Source: Terriglobus roseus (GTDB taxonomy: Bacteria; Acidobacteriota; Terriglobia; Terriglobales; Acidobacteriaceae). From it: a stretch of 64,000 nucleotides of DNA. The notes beneath the pieces were generated by a model, which worked only from the letters and a program-made list of their open reading frames with translations, was not told where the DNA came from and made no database searches. Shown in pieces: positions 57,131 to 64,000 of the stretch (its first letter is position 1; the number at the start of each line of letters is the position of its first letter). Position numbers and translations under genes: made by a program. The DNA lies in the NCBI RefSeq assembly GCF_900102185.1, contig NZ_LT629690.1, positions 4,774,001-4,838,000 on the forward strand, in the 5' to 3' direction.

Positions 57131-57775
57131 CTAGCCTTCCACCGTATCGCTGTTCTTGGAGGTAGGAACGGTGGCCAACACCGTGCTACCGCCCTTCACG
57201 CGATCGTCACGCCGCACCTTCAGGTTTGCATCGGACGGCATCAGCACATCCACGCGCGAACCGAACTTGATCAACCCAAAGCGCTCACCACGCTTCAGCG
57301 TGTCGCCCGGCTTCACCCAGCACACAATGCGGCGTGCCAGCAGTCCGGCAATCTGCTTCACCTGGATCGAGCAGTACTCGTTCTCAATCACCACAACGTT
57401 CTGTTCGTTCAGAACGTTGCTGTCTGCACGCATCGCGTTCAGGTACAGACCGGTCTTATAGTTCACCAGCTTCACGGTGCCTTCAATGGGCGACCGGTTC
57501 ACGTGAACGTCAAACACATTCAGGAAGATGCTCAGTCGCAGACGGCTGCCGTCGGGCGTCTCAATCCACTCCGCCTCAGTCACTTTGCCATCCGCAGGCG
57601 ACACAATCTCGCCCGGTCCGTTTGGAATGCGGCGTGGAGGATCACGGAAGAACCATAGAAAGAAAACTGCCAACAGCACTGGAATCAGGCTGATGCCCAT
57701 GGATCCTGTCAATCGCCAAAGCACAAGCGCGACCACGATAAGGCCAAGCGCGTAGAAAATACCATCACGAACCAT
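57131..57775 (-). CDS. psd: Phosphatidylserine decarboxylase proenzyme (short type)
   Basis: Converts phosphatidylserine to phosphatidylethanolamine at the inner membrane. It has 214 residues, typical of the short Psd class. An N-terminal hydrophobic anchor (GIFYALGLIVVALVLW and ISLIPVLLAVFFLWFF) precedes the catalytic part: VSPADGKV, FLNVFDVHVNRSPIEG, and the self-cleavage site FGSRVD with G172-S173. The serine becomes the pyruvoyl cofactor. It is the first gene of the psd-pssA pair; its ATG is at 57773-57775. rimI ends 52 bases upstream. Confidence 0.95.
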   Translation of the reverse strand: MVRDGIFYALGLIVVALVLWRLTGSMGISLIPVLLAVFFLWFFRDPPRRIPNGPGEIVSPADGKVTEAEWIETPDGSRLRLSIFLNVFDVHVNRSPIEGTVKLVNYKTGLYLNAMRADSNVLNEQNVVVIENEYCSIQVKQIAGLLARRIVCWVKPGDTLKRGERFGLIKFGSRVDVLMPSDANLKVRRDDRVKGGSTVLATVPTSKNSDTVEG

Positions 57776-57827
57776 ACTGCTCCATGATACCTATGCCGTC
57801 GGGTTCCCGTCCGGAAGTTAGGCTCTC

Positions 57828-58310
57828 TTACACTTTTGTGACGCTGGTTCCGCGAATCATGCAAACAGCGTCTTCCACGGGATTTGCGTAATATCTTGGA
57901 CGCATTCCGTTGGAGTGGAAGCCACTCTCTTCATACAATTTTTGAGCACCGGTGTTGCTCACACGAACTTCCAATCGCAACTCTGCTGCACCGGCAGATT
58001 CAGCCCACCGCAACACTTCCTGCATCAACGCACGGCCCACGCCCTGCCTGTGCCATTCCGGAGCCACGGCAATGCTCTCCAACTCTGCTTCTACCGGATA
58101 AACAATTGTCACTGCGGAGACCACGGCGAATCCTAACACCGCCGTATCTCCCATAGCCACAAGCAATTCCCGCGTCACCGCGCTTTCGCCGGGCGACAGA
58201 ATTTCTGCAAACTGCGCCAGTGTCCATTGCGGTGCAGAGGGGTTCGCCACAGCGATCTCATACACCTGCTGCAACTCATCGGCTGTAGCCGCGCGCACCA
58301 TTAGGCGCAT
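57828..58310 (-). CDS. rimI: Ribosomal-protein-alanine N-acetyltransferase (GNAT)
   Basis: GNAT-family acetyltransferase of 160 residues, likely modifying the N-terminus of ribosomal protein S18. The acetyl-CoA loop is HRQGVGRALMQEVL, followed by LRLEVRVSNTGAQKLYEESGF, the RimI signature. Its start overlaps the end of tsaB by 10 bases (ATG at 58310), or makes a TAATG junction with an ATG at 58301; the tsaB-rimI pairing is widespread and supports the assignment. The genes are thus coupled in translation. Confidence 0.9.
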   Translation of the reverse strand: MRLMVRAATADELQQVYEIAVANPSAPQWTLAQFAEILSPGESAVTRELLVAMGDTAVLGFAVVSAVTIVYPVEAELESIAVAPEWHRQGVGRALMQEVLRWAESAGAAELRLEVRVSNTGAQKLYEESGFHSNGMRPRYYANPVEDAVCMIRGTSVTKV

Positions 58311-58978
58311 TGCTTCGCTCGCAACGCCAACTCCGCATCCGGCACGCGCAGATAGTTCGCGTCCAGCAGCGCCGTGTCCGCAAACTCACCCGCCACCAGC
58401 TTTCGCAGCGCAATCCCCGACGCCTCGCGAACACCCACCGGACTCACGCGCAAGGCGCGCGGCAGTAGCTCCGCCAGCCGGTCTTCCATCACCACCACCG
58501 GCCCATCTCCCGCAGCAGCAAGAGCGGCTGTTCCCGGCAGCATCACTTCTTCTTCGCGCACGGCACCGCGATACCGACCCACAAACACATCGCCACGACC
58601 AGCATCCAGCCAGGCCTGCACCGTCTCATGCAACGACTCCGGCCCACGTGCCGCATACCACCGCGAAACCAGCGACTCCAGTCGCGAAATCGCAATCAAC
58701 GGCACATCCAGCGCATCCGCCAACCCCTTCGCCGCCGCCAGCCCAATGCGAACTCCTGTAAACGACCCCGGCCCGTGCACCACGGCAATCGCGTCCAGAT
58801 CCGAACCCGTAACGCCAGCCTCGGCGAAAACCTCATCCAGGGCGCTCATCAGACGCTCCTGTGTCTCGCGCCCCGGCAGCAAACGCTCGGCAACCAGCGC
58901 AGCCGTCGCTCCATCCACTCGGGCCAGCCCAACACCACCGCCTTCGCCACACGTATCCAGAAGCAACAACCAGGCCAT
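58301..58978 (-). CDS. tsaB: tRNA threonylcarbamoyladenosine biosynthesis protein TsaB
   Basis: Part of the TsaBDE complex that makes t6A37 in tRNAs reading ANN codons. From the ATG at 58978 it has about 225 residues and starts with the family pattern LLLLDTCGEGGGVGLA. IAVVHGPGSFTGVRIGLAAAKGLADAL is the TsaB hallmark, and the second ASKH half is reduced, as expected. An upstream ATG at 59014 would add 12 residues without similarity to the family. tsaD and tsaE are not in the window. Confidence 0.92.
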   Translation of the reverse strand: MAWLLLLDTCGEGGGVGLARVDGATAALVAERLLPGRETQERLMSALDEVFAEAGVTGSDLDAIAVVHGPGSFTGVRIGLAAAKGLADALDVPLIAISRLESLVSRWYAARGPESLHETVQAWLDAGRGDVFVGRYRGAVREEEVMLPGTAALAAAGDGPVVVMEDRLAELLPRALRVSPVGVREASGIALRKLVAGEFADTALLDANYLRVPDAELALRAKQCA

Positions 58979-59038
58979 CCCCTGATGATACCCAGCCGTC
59001 GCAGGCGAGGGCATTGCACCGTACCTATGGGGAACGTC

Positions 59039-59281
59039 TCACTTTGAATTGGCAAACCAGTTCCTTCGCTCTGCGCGAATGTAAAAAGCGACTCCAGAAA
59101 CAAGAGCTACCCCTGCGCCAACTGGAACGCCAAGGAAAAACCCGCCCATGCCGCCTTGTCCATCGTGCGGTGCGTAGTGCATGTCTATCAGCAGCATCGG
59201 TACGAACACTGCAAGAAACGCCACCACGAATGCCGCAAAAGCCACCACCAGCGAGACGAGAAGCCTTACCAAGCTGACCAT
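59039..59281 (-). CDS. Small two-helix membrane protein
   Basis: 80 residues with a long hydrophobic N-terminus (RLLVSLVVAFAAFVVAFLAVFVPMLLI) and a second helix (FFLGVPVGAGVALVSGVAFYI), separated by a His/Gly/Asp-rich loop (HYAPHDGQGG), and a basic C-terminus. It has the codon use of real genes in the area, but no family is recognised. It lies 60 bases before tsaB on the same strand and might be the first gene of that run. Confidence 0.65.
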   Translation of the reverse strand: MVSLVRLLVSLVVAFAAFVVAFLAVFVPMLLIDMHYAPHDGQGGMGGFFLGVPVGAGVALVSGVAFYIRAERRNWFANSK

Positions 59282-59344
59282 TTTCGGATGCTACTGCATT
59301 ACTTCTGCCGAGACTTGTATGGTCCGCGCTTCTTCGCTGCCTAC

Positions 59345-60424
59345 CTATGGGTTGAGTTTGGTTGGGTCTCCAAAGTTGGGATCGCTCGGTCGTGCGAAGG
59401 ATGTCTTCGGATGATCTGGCAGCTTGATAAACGCCAGCCATTCGCGTGCCAGGGCCTCTGTCGGAAAGTAACCGGAGGGCATTTCTTTATTGGGCAGAGT
59501 TTTCCCCGCGCGCTCAACGTGCGCTTCGCAAACATTCCAAAGCGGCAACCCCCAATGGTCCTTGTATGGCGTCGAGCATGGCTGAATAGAGCCGTACCAG
59601 CCAGACTTGAGGTTCATCGGCAACAAAGGCCGCTGCGGGTCAGGTTTTCTCTGGTCTATGACCGCTTGGAGCCAATGGAGCATGAAAGCCCGTGTGTTGT
59701 TGATGCAGCAGTGAGGGATGTTGTTCTGCACCAGGTAGACCCAGGGCGCTCCTTCGCTGCGGTGGTGTTCATAGAATGCGTACGGTTTCAGCACACCGCC
59801 AACGTTGTCCCGCCCACCCGCGATGATGAGTTCCGGCACAGCCACTCCATCTTCGTCGAGCTTGATCTTGTCGATGTTGTCAGGATCGCTTTGCCCGGGA
59901 TTGGTAAGAATTGCAGCCAGGACGCGCTTCGGCGCATACGCCACAAAATGACCGAAGTAAGCGCCCGTCCCGGAAAATCCCAGAACGATGAGCTTGGCCT
60001 GCGCCAACTCAGGATGCCCACTCTCCTCCCCAAGCGAGTGGAGCGCCGCGAAGAGCGACCTCCCAAGGCCGTGCTCGGGATACATGTCCATTTCGCCCTT
60101 CTCTGGTGTTCGCGCCGCTGGACATTGGTGAGCCAGCACCATCGCCAGATCGTTCTTCGCCGCAAAAGCAAGCACATCCGGATCGAAGTAGAACGCGGTG
60201 ATGTCGGGTCCTCGATCGTATGTGACCCATGCTGCTTTCACCGGCTTGTTCCCGGCCGGGAACGATGCCTCGTAGCGGCAAGGTTGATCGATGTTCTCGT
60301 CAGGCTGAGGCGAATCGACAGTCCTGAATTGCTGCAGTTGTGCGGCGGCAACTCCCGCTGTTAACAGCAGAAGAAACACGAGCTTTCTCACAAGGCTCAC
60401 TTTCGTAGCGCATTCCTGTCCCAT
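59345..60424 (-). CDS. Exported alpha/beta-hydrolase-like protein
   Basis: About 359 residues. A hydrophobic run (LVRKLVFLLLLTAGVAAA) acts as a signal peptide. The alpha/beta-hydrolase fold is suggested by the nucleophile elbow VLGFSGTGAYFGHF, then AAILTNPGQ, the acid strand ELIIAGGRDNVGG and a His in QNNIPHCCINN. This resembles secreted esterase/cutinase-like families of unknown substrate. The ATG at 60424 is used, but a GTG at 60398-60400 gives a cleaner signal peptide; ribosome sites do not decide. It is divergent from the propeller genes. Confidence 0.75.
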   Translation of the reverse strand: MGQECATKVSLVRKLVFLLLLTAGVAAAQLQQFRTVDSPQPDENIDQPCRYEASFPAGNKPVKAAWVTYDRGPDITAFYFDPDVLAFAAKNDLAMVLAHQCPAARTPEKGEMDMYPEHGLGRSLFAALHSLGEESGHPELAQAKLIVLGFSGTGAYFGHFVAYAPKRVLAAILTNPGQSDPDNIDKIKLDEDGVAVPELIIAGGRDNVGGVLKPYAFYEHHRSEGAPWVYLVQNNIPHCCINNTRAFMLHWLQAVIDQRKPDPQRPLLPMNLKSGWYGSIQPCSTPYKDHWGLPLWNVCEAHVERAGKTLPNKEMPSGYFPTEALAREWLAFIKLPDHPKTSFARPSDPNFGDPTKLNP

Positions 60425-60744
60425 GGACCATATAAATAGCAGGCATCCACAAGAGAAGACGGCTCACCTCTGCCATTCGCTCGGTCCTTTCTGTGTCTAC
60501 TTCCCGCACCCGTCCCTTCCGGTCACGAATCCCGGCTGTAATCACACCCCAAAACAAGCTCTTGACAACGCCTCACCGCGAATGGAATAAACAGTTCGCT
60601 TCCAACTGAAGACCATAGGGACGCGTTTCTCTGAACGCACCACCAGATTGGCCTGTCGGAAGCAGTTTTTTAAAGACCATTGTGAGACGTCTCAAAACGC
60701 TTTCAATGGACATGCACTTTTCAGTAATTGAGTGAGGTCTCTGC
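60425..60744. promoter_or_regulatory. Divergent control region before the beta-propeller pair
   Basis: 320 bases without a gene. On the plus strand TTGACA at 60562-60567 is followed after 18 bases by AATAAA (60586-60591), a fair promoter about 155 bases before the first propeller gene. A perfect 12-bp palindrome lies between. On the minus strand an AT-rich patch near 60430 (TATTTATAT) may hold the -10 of the hydrolase gene. Confidence 0.5.
60683..60694. promoter_or_regulatory. Palindromic operator candidate
   Basis: TGAGACGTCTCA is a perfect 12-bp palindrome with a central CG, the form of LacI-family operators. It lies 51 bases before the first propeller start. No regulator gene is nearby. 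Confidence 0.45.
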
Positions 60745-62355
60745 ATGCGGAAACAAGCTCTCTGGTCGCTTTGCGTTGCGGCCAGTTCCTGCGCCTGCCT
60801 ATGGGCAGCCAACTGGCCCACGGTGGCCGGTAATCCTCAACGCGACGGTTGGGCCCAGCAGGACACCCATCTGTCTCCCGAGACCGCCAGCAAAATCGTG
60901 CTGCTCTACAAGCACAAGTTCGCGGCTGTGAAGGCGATGGGCCTCAACTCCATCACCTCCACCATCGACGTCGCCACGGTCATCGGCTACACCGGCTTCC
61001 ATGAGTTCCTCTGGACCGGCTCGGCTTCCGGTACCACCTACCAGACCGACGCTGACCTCAATTACGAGTTCAAGACTGCAACCACCGTCCCCGGCAAGGA
61101 AACCGTGAAGGCCAGTGCGCCCACCGTTCTCTGCCCCGGTGGCGTCACGGCAGCACCCGTTCTTGCCGGCCTCTCCAGCACCTCTCGTTTCGGCGGCGGC
61201 GGTGGCTTCGGTCGACTCGGTCTTCTCTGGAACATCGGTGAAGACGGTTACATCTACACCATGCGTCAGCAGGACTCGAACAATAGCTGGGTTCCGCCCG
61301 CCAAGCTTGCACCCGCCGGTGCCAACGTCTCCGCCCTGAACATCAGCGCGAAAGACACCTTCATCGCAGCCACCATCAACGGCTGCAACGGCACCGCCAA
61401 CGGCCTCTACGCCTCCACCTTCACCGCGCCAACGATTGAAAACGAGCCGGACAAGCCCTTCAAGACGCAACCCAAGTGGACGGAGACTGTCAGCTTCCTC
61501 ACCAATGGCGAAGGCTTCGCAGGAGCCGGTGGCACCGCCATCGACCTCAAGGGTGAATTCGTCTACGGCACCGCTCCCACTGGCAAAGGCGACGTGGCAG
61601 GCGGCTACTCGGACACGCTGCTGAAGCTTGATGCCGCAACCCTCGCCGTGAAGGATTGGTTCACGCCCGCCAGCGAACCCGCCTTCCATCCCGGCGACGC
61701 AGGCGTCACACCTGCAGTCTTCACCGAAGGTGGCAAGGAATACATCCTCGCAGGCGATCGCTCCGGCCATGTCTATCTGCTAGATGCCTCAGCTCCCGGC
61801 GGCAGCGACCACCACTCGCCGCTCTTCGCTTCGGAAGCTCTCGTAAAGCCAGGCAGCGGCGCGGGCATCTTCGGCCACTTCGCCACTGCAGTCGACGAGA
61901 AGACCAAGACGCGTTACGTCCTGGCCTCCGTCCACGGCCCGCTGGCAACAACGTTCCCCGGCTCCAAGGGCCCCATCACCCACGGCGCTATCGTTGCGTT
62001 CAAGTTTGACGCCTCCTCAGGCCGCGCCAAGCTCGTTCCGGCATGGTCCTCGGCTGACATGCTCGCACCCGTTGGCCCCGTCAGCATTGGCGGTCTGGTC
62101 GCTGGCCTCAGCTCCGGCCTGCCCAACAGCCTGACCAACGCCAGCGGCAAACTCAAGACCGTTGCGGAAGTCGAGAAGGAAGCGAAGCCCGCAAAGCTGA
62201 CCATCTTCAATCTCGCCAGCGGCTCAGAAGTCTTTAACAGCGGTGCGGCCATCACGTCGTACGCCAACACACCGCTTGCCGCCGCCAACGGCCACATCTA
62301 CGTCACCACGCATGACAACACCCTGCTGCAGTTCGGCATTCCAGAGGAGCGCTAA
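60745..62355 (+). CDS. Secreted PQQ-type beta-propeller protein 1
   Basis: Exported protein of 536 residues, start ATG at 60745 with a signal peptide ending near WAANWP. The sequence has repeated propeller blades: WNIGEDGYIYTMRQQDS, FVYGTAPTGKGDV, YILAGDRSGHVYLLDAS and ANGHIYVTTHDNTLLQFG, of the PQQ/YVTN type with a terminal Trp-docking style. No CxxCH haem site is present, so no fused cytochrome. It may bind PQQ and oxidise alcohols or sugars, or be a structural propeller; the active-site residues of known PQQ dehydrogenases are not identifiable by eye. Its stop codon overlaps the next start in TAATG. Confidence 0.82.
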   Translation: MRKQALWSLCVAASSCACLWAANWPTVAGNPQRDGWAQQDTHLSPETASKIVLLYKHKFAAVKAMGLNSITSTIDVATVIGYTGFHEFLWTGSASGTTYQTDADLNYEFKTATTVPGKETVKASAPTVLCPGGVTAAPVLAGLSSTSRFGGGGGFGRLGLLWNIGEDGYIYTMRQQDSNNSWVPPAKLAPAGANVSALNISAKDTFIAATINGCNGTANGLYASTFTAPTIENEPDKPFKTQPKWTETVSFLTNGEGFAGAGGTAIDLKGEFVYGTAPTGKGDVAGGYSDTLLKLDAATLAVKDWFTPASEPAFHPGDAGVTPAVFTEGGKEYILAGDRSGHVYLLDASAPGGSDHHSPLFASEALVKPGSGAGIFGHFATAVDEKTKTRYVLASVHGPLATTFPGSKGPITHGAIVAFKFDASSGRAKLVPAWSSADMLAPVGPVSIGGLVAGLSSGLPNSLTNASGKLKTVAEVEKEAKPAKLTIFNLASGSEVFNSGAAITSYANTPLAAANGHIYVTTHDNTLLQFGIPEER

Positions 62356-63971
62356 TGTTCAACACCACCAAACTCAAAACGCTCTCCGCCATCGCTACCG
62401 TAGTGCTTGGCTGCGGCATGGCCGTTGCTCAGAACGGCAACTGGCTCATGTCCGGTGGCGACGTCGAACGCTCCGGCTGGAACAAGGATGAGCACATCCT
62501 CTCCAAGACCAACGTGGGCAAGCTGAAGCTTCTCTGGAAGACCAAGACCGACGTCTATCCGCAGGGCCTCCACACCCTCATGGATCCGCTCGTCGTCCAG
62601 AACGTACCCACCGCAGAAGGCCCGAAGGAGATCGTCTACATCCTCGGCGTCGGCGACACGCTCTACGCCTTCGACGCGAAGTCCGGCAAGCCCTTCTTCG
62701 AACACCACTTCAAGTACACGCCGCCCAAGCCGGAAGTCCGCATGGGCCCTGACGGCCAGCCGCGCCAGATGCCCGCGCAGCCAACCGACACGCGTCACTA
62801 CAACTTCCTCAACCCCGGCGGTTCCACGGACGTTCCTGTCATCGGCGAACCCGATGCCAAGGGTGTTCGCCCCATCTACGTCATTGACGGCGGCGGCAAT
62901 CTGCACACGCTCTCCAACGTCACCGGCGAAGATATCCAGGAGCCCATCAAGGGCGGCTCCACCAGCAAATTTGCTCTGCAGCTCTACAAGGGCAGCATCA
63001 TCTGGGCAGGCCGCGGCGGCATCTTCTCCGCTGTCGTCACACCCGGCGCTGACTACGGCAAGGTAACCACCTCCAAGGGCTTTGGCGGCGGCGGCGGTCT
63101 CTGGGGGCGTCGTGGTCCCGTCATCACCTCTGACGGCACCGTCTGGACCACCACGGGCGACGGCATTTACAACCCGTCGAATCCCAACAACCTCGTACTC
63201 GGCAACTCCGTCGTCGGCTTCCACCTGAAGGACGGCAACTGGCAGGTCAAAGACTGGTTCACGCCCACCAACTGGGACTGGCTCCGTCGTCGCGACCTTG
63301 ATCCCAACAACACGCCAACCGCCTTCACCTTCAAGGGCAAGGAATACATGGCTGCCTCCGGTAAGGAGTGCCGCCTGTACCTCCTCGACCCGCAGAATCC
63401 CGGTGGCACAACAGACCACCACGAGCCCTTCATCAAGACGCCGTACATCTGCAACGAGGCAGTTGACTTCGCCTCCGCTGGATCGTGGGGAGCCGTCTCA
63501 TCATGGGAAGACAAGGCTGGCACGCGCTGGGTTCTCGTTCCTTTCTGGGGACCGAAGCACTCACAGTTCAAGTTCCCCATTGAGAACACGCCTGTCACCA
63601 AGGAAGGCGGCGTAGGCGCATTCAAGCTGGTGGAAGAAGGCGGCAAGCCCGTCTACAAGCCAGTGTGGGTCTCGCGTGACATGTTCCGTGGCGAACCGCC
63701 CATCATCGCCAACGGCGTTGTCTACACCTGGGGTTCGGGCGACGACACGCAGCAGGTCTGGCCTGACATCGGCCTGAACTTTGACTCGTCCAACCGCGCC
63801 GCTCTGTCCAACCACGTCACGGTCTACGCCCTCGACGCGGAAACCGGCAAAGAGCTGTGGTCCTCGAAGGACACCATCACCTCCTTCAACCACTTCACTG
63901 GCGTCACCGTAGCCAACGGCAAGGTCTACATGAGCAGCTACGACGGCAACGTCTACTGCTTCGGCCTCTAA
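62355..63971 (+). CDS. Secreted PQQ-type beta-propeller protein 2
   Basis: Exported protein of 538 residues, paralogous in layout to the upstream gene. The signal peptide is LKTLSAIATVVLGCGMAVAQ. Blades are seen in IVYILGVGDTLYAFDAKSGKPFFEHHF, YVIDGGGNLHTLSNVTGEDI, GTVWTTTGDGIYNPSNPNNLVLG, CRLYLLDPQNPGG, then the end VTVYALDAETGKELWSS and GKVYMSSYDGNVYCFGL. The WNKDEHILSK start resembles WAQQDTHLSP in protein 1. The ATG at 62355 overlaps the previous stop, with GGAG upstream, so equimolar production is likely and the two may form one complex. The gene ends 29 bases before the window edge. Confidence 0.83.
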   Translation: MFNTTKLKTLSAIATVVLGCGMAVAQNGNWLMSGGDVERSGWNKDEHILSKTNVGKLKLLWKTKTDVYPQGLHTLMDPLVVQNVPTAEGPKEIVYILGVGDTLYAFDAKSGKPFFEHHFKYTPPKPEVRMGPDGQPRQMPAQPTDTRHYNFLNPGGSTDVPVIGEPDAKGVRPIYVIDGGGNLHTLSNVTGEDIQEPIKGGSTSKFALQLYKGSIIWAGRGGIFSAVVTPGADYGKVTTSKGFGGGGGLWGRRGPVITSDGTVWTTTGDGIYNPSNPNNLVLGNSVVGFHLKDGNWQVKDWFTPTNWDWLRRRDLDPNNTPTAFTFKGKEYMAASGKECRLYLLDPQNPGGTTDHHEPFIKTPYICNEAVDFASAGSWGAVSSWEDKAGTRWVLVPFWGPKHSQFKFPIENTPVTKEGGVGAFKLVEEGGKPVYKPVWVSRDMFRGEPPIIANGVVYTWGSGDDTQQVWPDIGLNFDSSNRAALSNHVTVYALDAETGKELWSSKDTITSFNHFTGVTVANGKVYMSSYDGNVYCFGL

Positions 63972-64000
63972 CCCAACTTTCGTTCGCCTCCAAATGCAAC

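Noticed and set aside
60799-61770. Minus-strand open frame opposite propeller gene 1
   Set aside because: Gly/Val/Glu-rich low-information product, no ribosome site; the sense strand has clear blade repeats.
62352-63422. Minus-strand open frame opposite propeller gene 2
   Set aside because: Same reason: antisense frame of a GC-rich gene, no recognisable domain.

Overview
The window looks like chromosomal DNA of an acidobacterium, most likely class Terriglobia (family Acidobacteriaceae: Terriglobus, Granulicella, Edaphobacter or a relative). This rests on the 16S rRNA sequence, a GC-rich but not extreme base composition, and the gene set (HAE-type RND pumps, S10 peptidase, GH18, PQQ-like propellers, many secreted proteins of unknown function). 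The genus is inferred from memory of the rRNA, not from a search. I see no prophage, insertion sequence, CRISPR array or biosynthetic cluster, so this is mostly core genome with a few odd genes.

Layout. 1-2.6 kb: 5' part of pheS and a HAD-UbiA fusion, both on the minus strand. 2.7-11.4 kb: an MdtABC-like RND efflux operon (adaptor plus two pump subunits, no outer-membrane channel), closed by a strong terminator. 11.4-16.0 kb: secreted GH18 chitinase-like enzyme, Tat-exported amidase, MHS-family transporter. 16.0-20.6 kb: LrgB/LrgA, an orphan OppF-like ATPase, a YihY-type membrane protein, a sodium:solute symporter. 20.7-24.2 kb: two translationally coupled secreted proteins, one resembling a TIMP/netrin fold and one a matrixin whose zinc site is destroyed, followed by Ig-like domains. 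24.2-29.7 kb: type II NADH dehydrogenase, methyltransferase, ilvE, DUF4126 protein, S10 carboxypeptidase.

29.7-36.2 kb: a complete rRNA operon: tandem promoters, a long leader with a boxA-like site, 16S, tRNA-Ile(GAT), tRNA-Ala(TGC), 23S, 5S and terminator. 36.2-43.7 kb: RNase HI, a large secreted unknown protein, Bcp/PrxQ, a small periplasmic protein, an FAD monooxygenase, a VanX-like D-Ala-D-Ala dipeptidase and the bifunctional NAD(P)HX repair enzyme.

43.7-51.9 kb: the end of the division/wall cluster on the minus strand, ftsQ, ftsA, then an unknown barrel-like protein, a sugar transporter on the opposite strand, ftsZ and a small transpeptidase. ftsA and ftsZ are therefore separated, which is unusual. 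52-60.4 kb: SGNH hydrolase, two alpha/beta hydrolases, small membrane proteins, and a minus-strand housekeeping run: tsaB-rimI-psd-pssA, then an aspartate-semialdehyde-dehydrogenase-like protein that lacks the catalytic Cys. 60.7-64 kb: two overlapping genes for secreted PQQ-type beta-propellers downstream of a perfect 12-bp palindrome.

No wholly new multi-gene defence or metabolic system is evident. The best leads are the TIMP-like/pseudo-matrixin pair, the HAD-UbiA fusion carrying the decaprenylphosphoryl-phosphoribose synthase motif, the duplicated rRNA promoters with inverted repeats in their spacers, the Cys-less Asd paralogue beside phospholipid genes, and an independently spaced 39-residue membrane protein.
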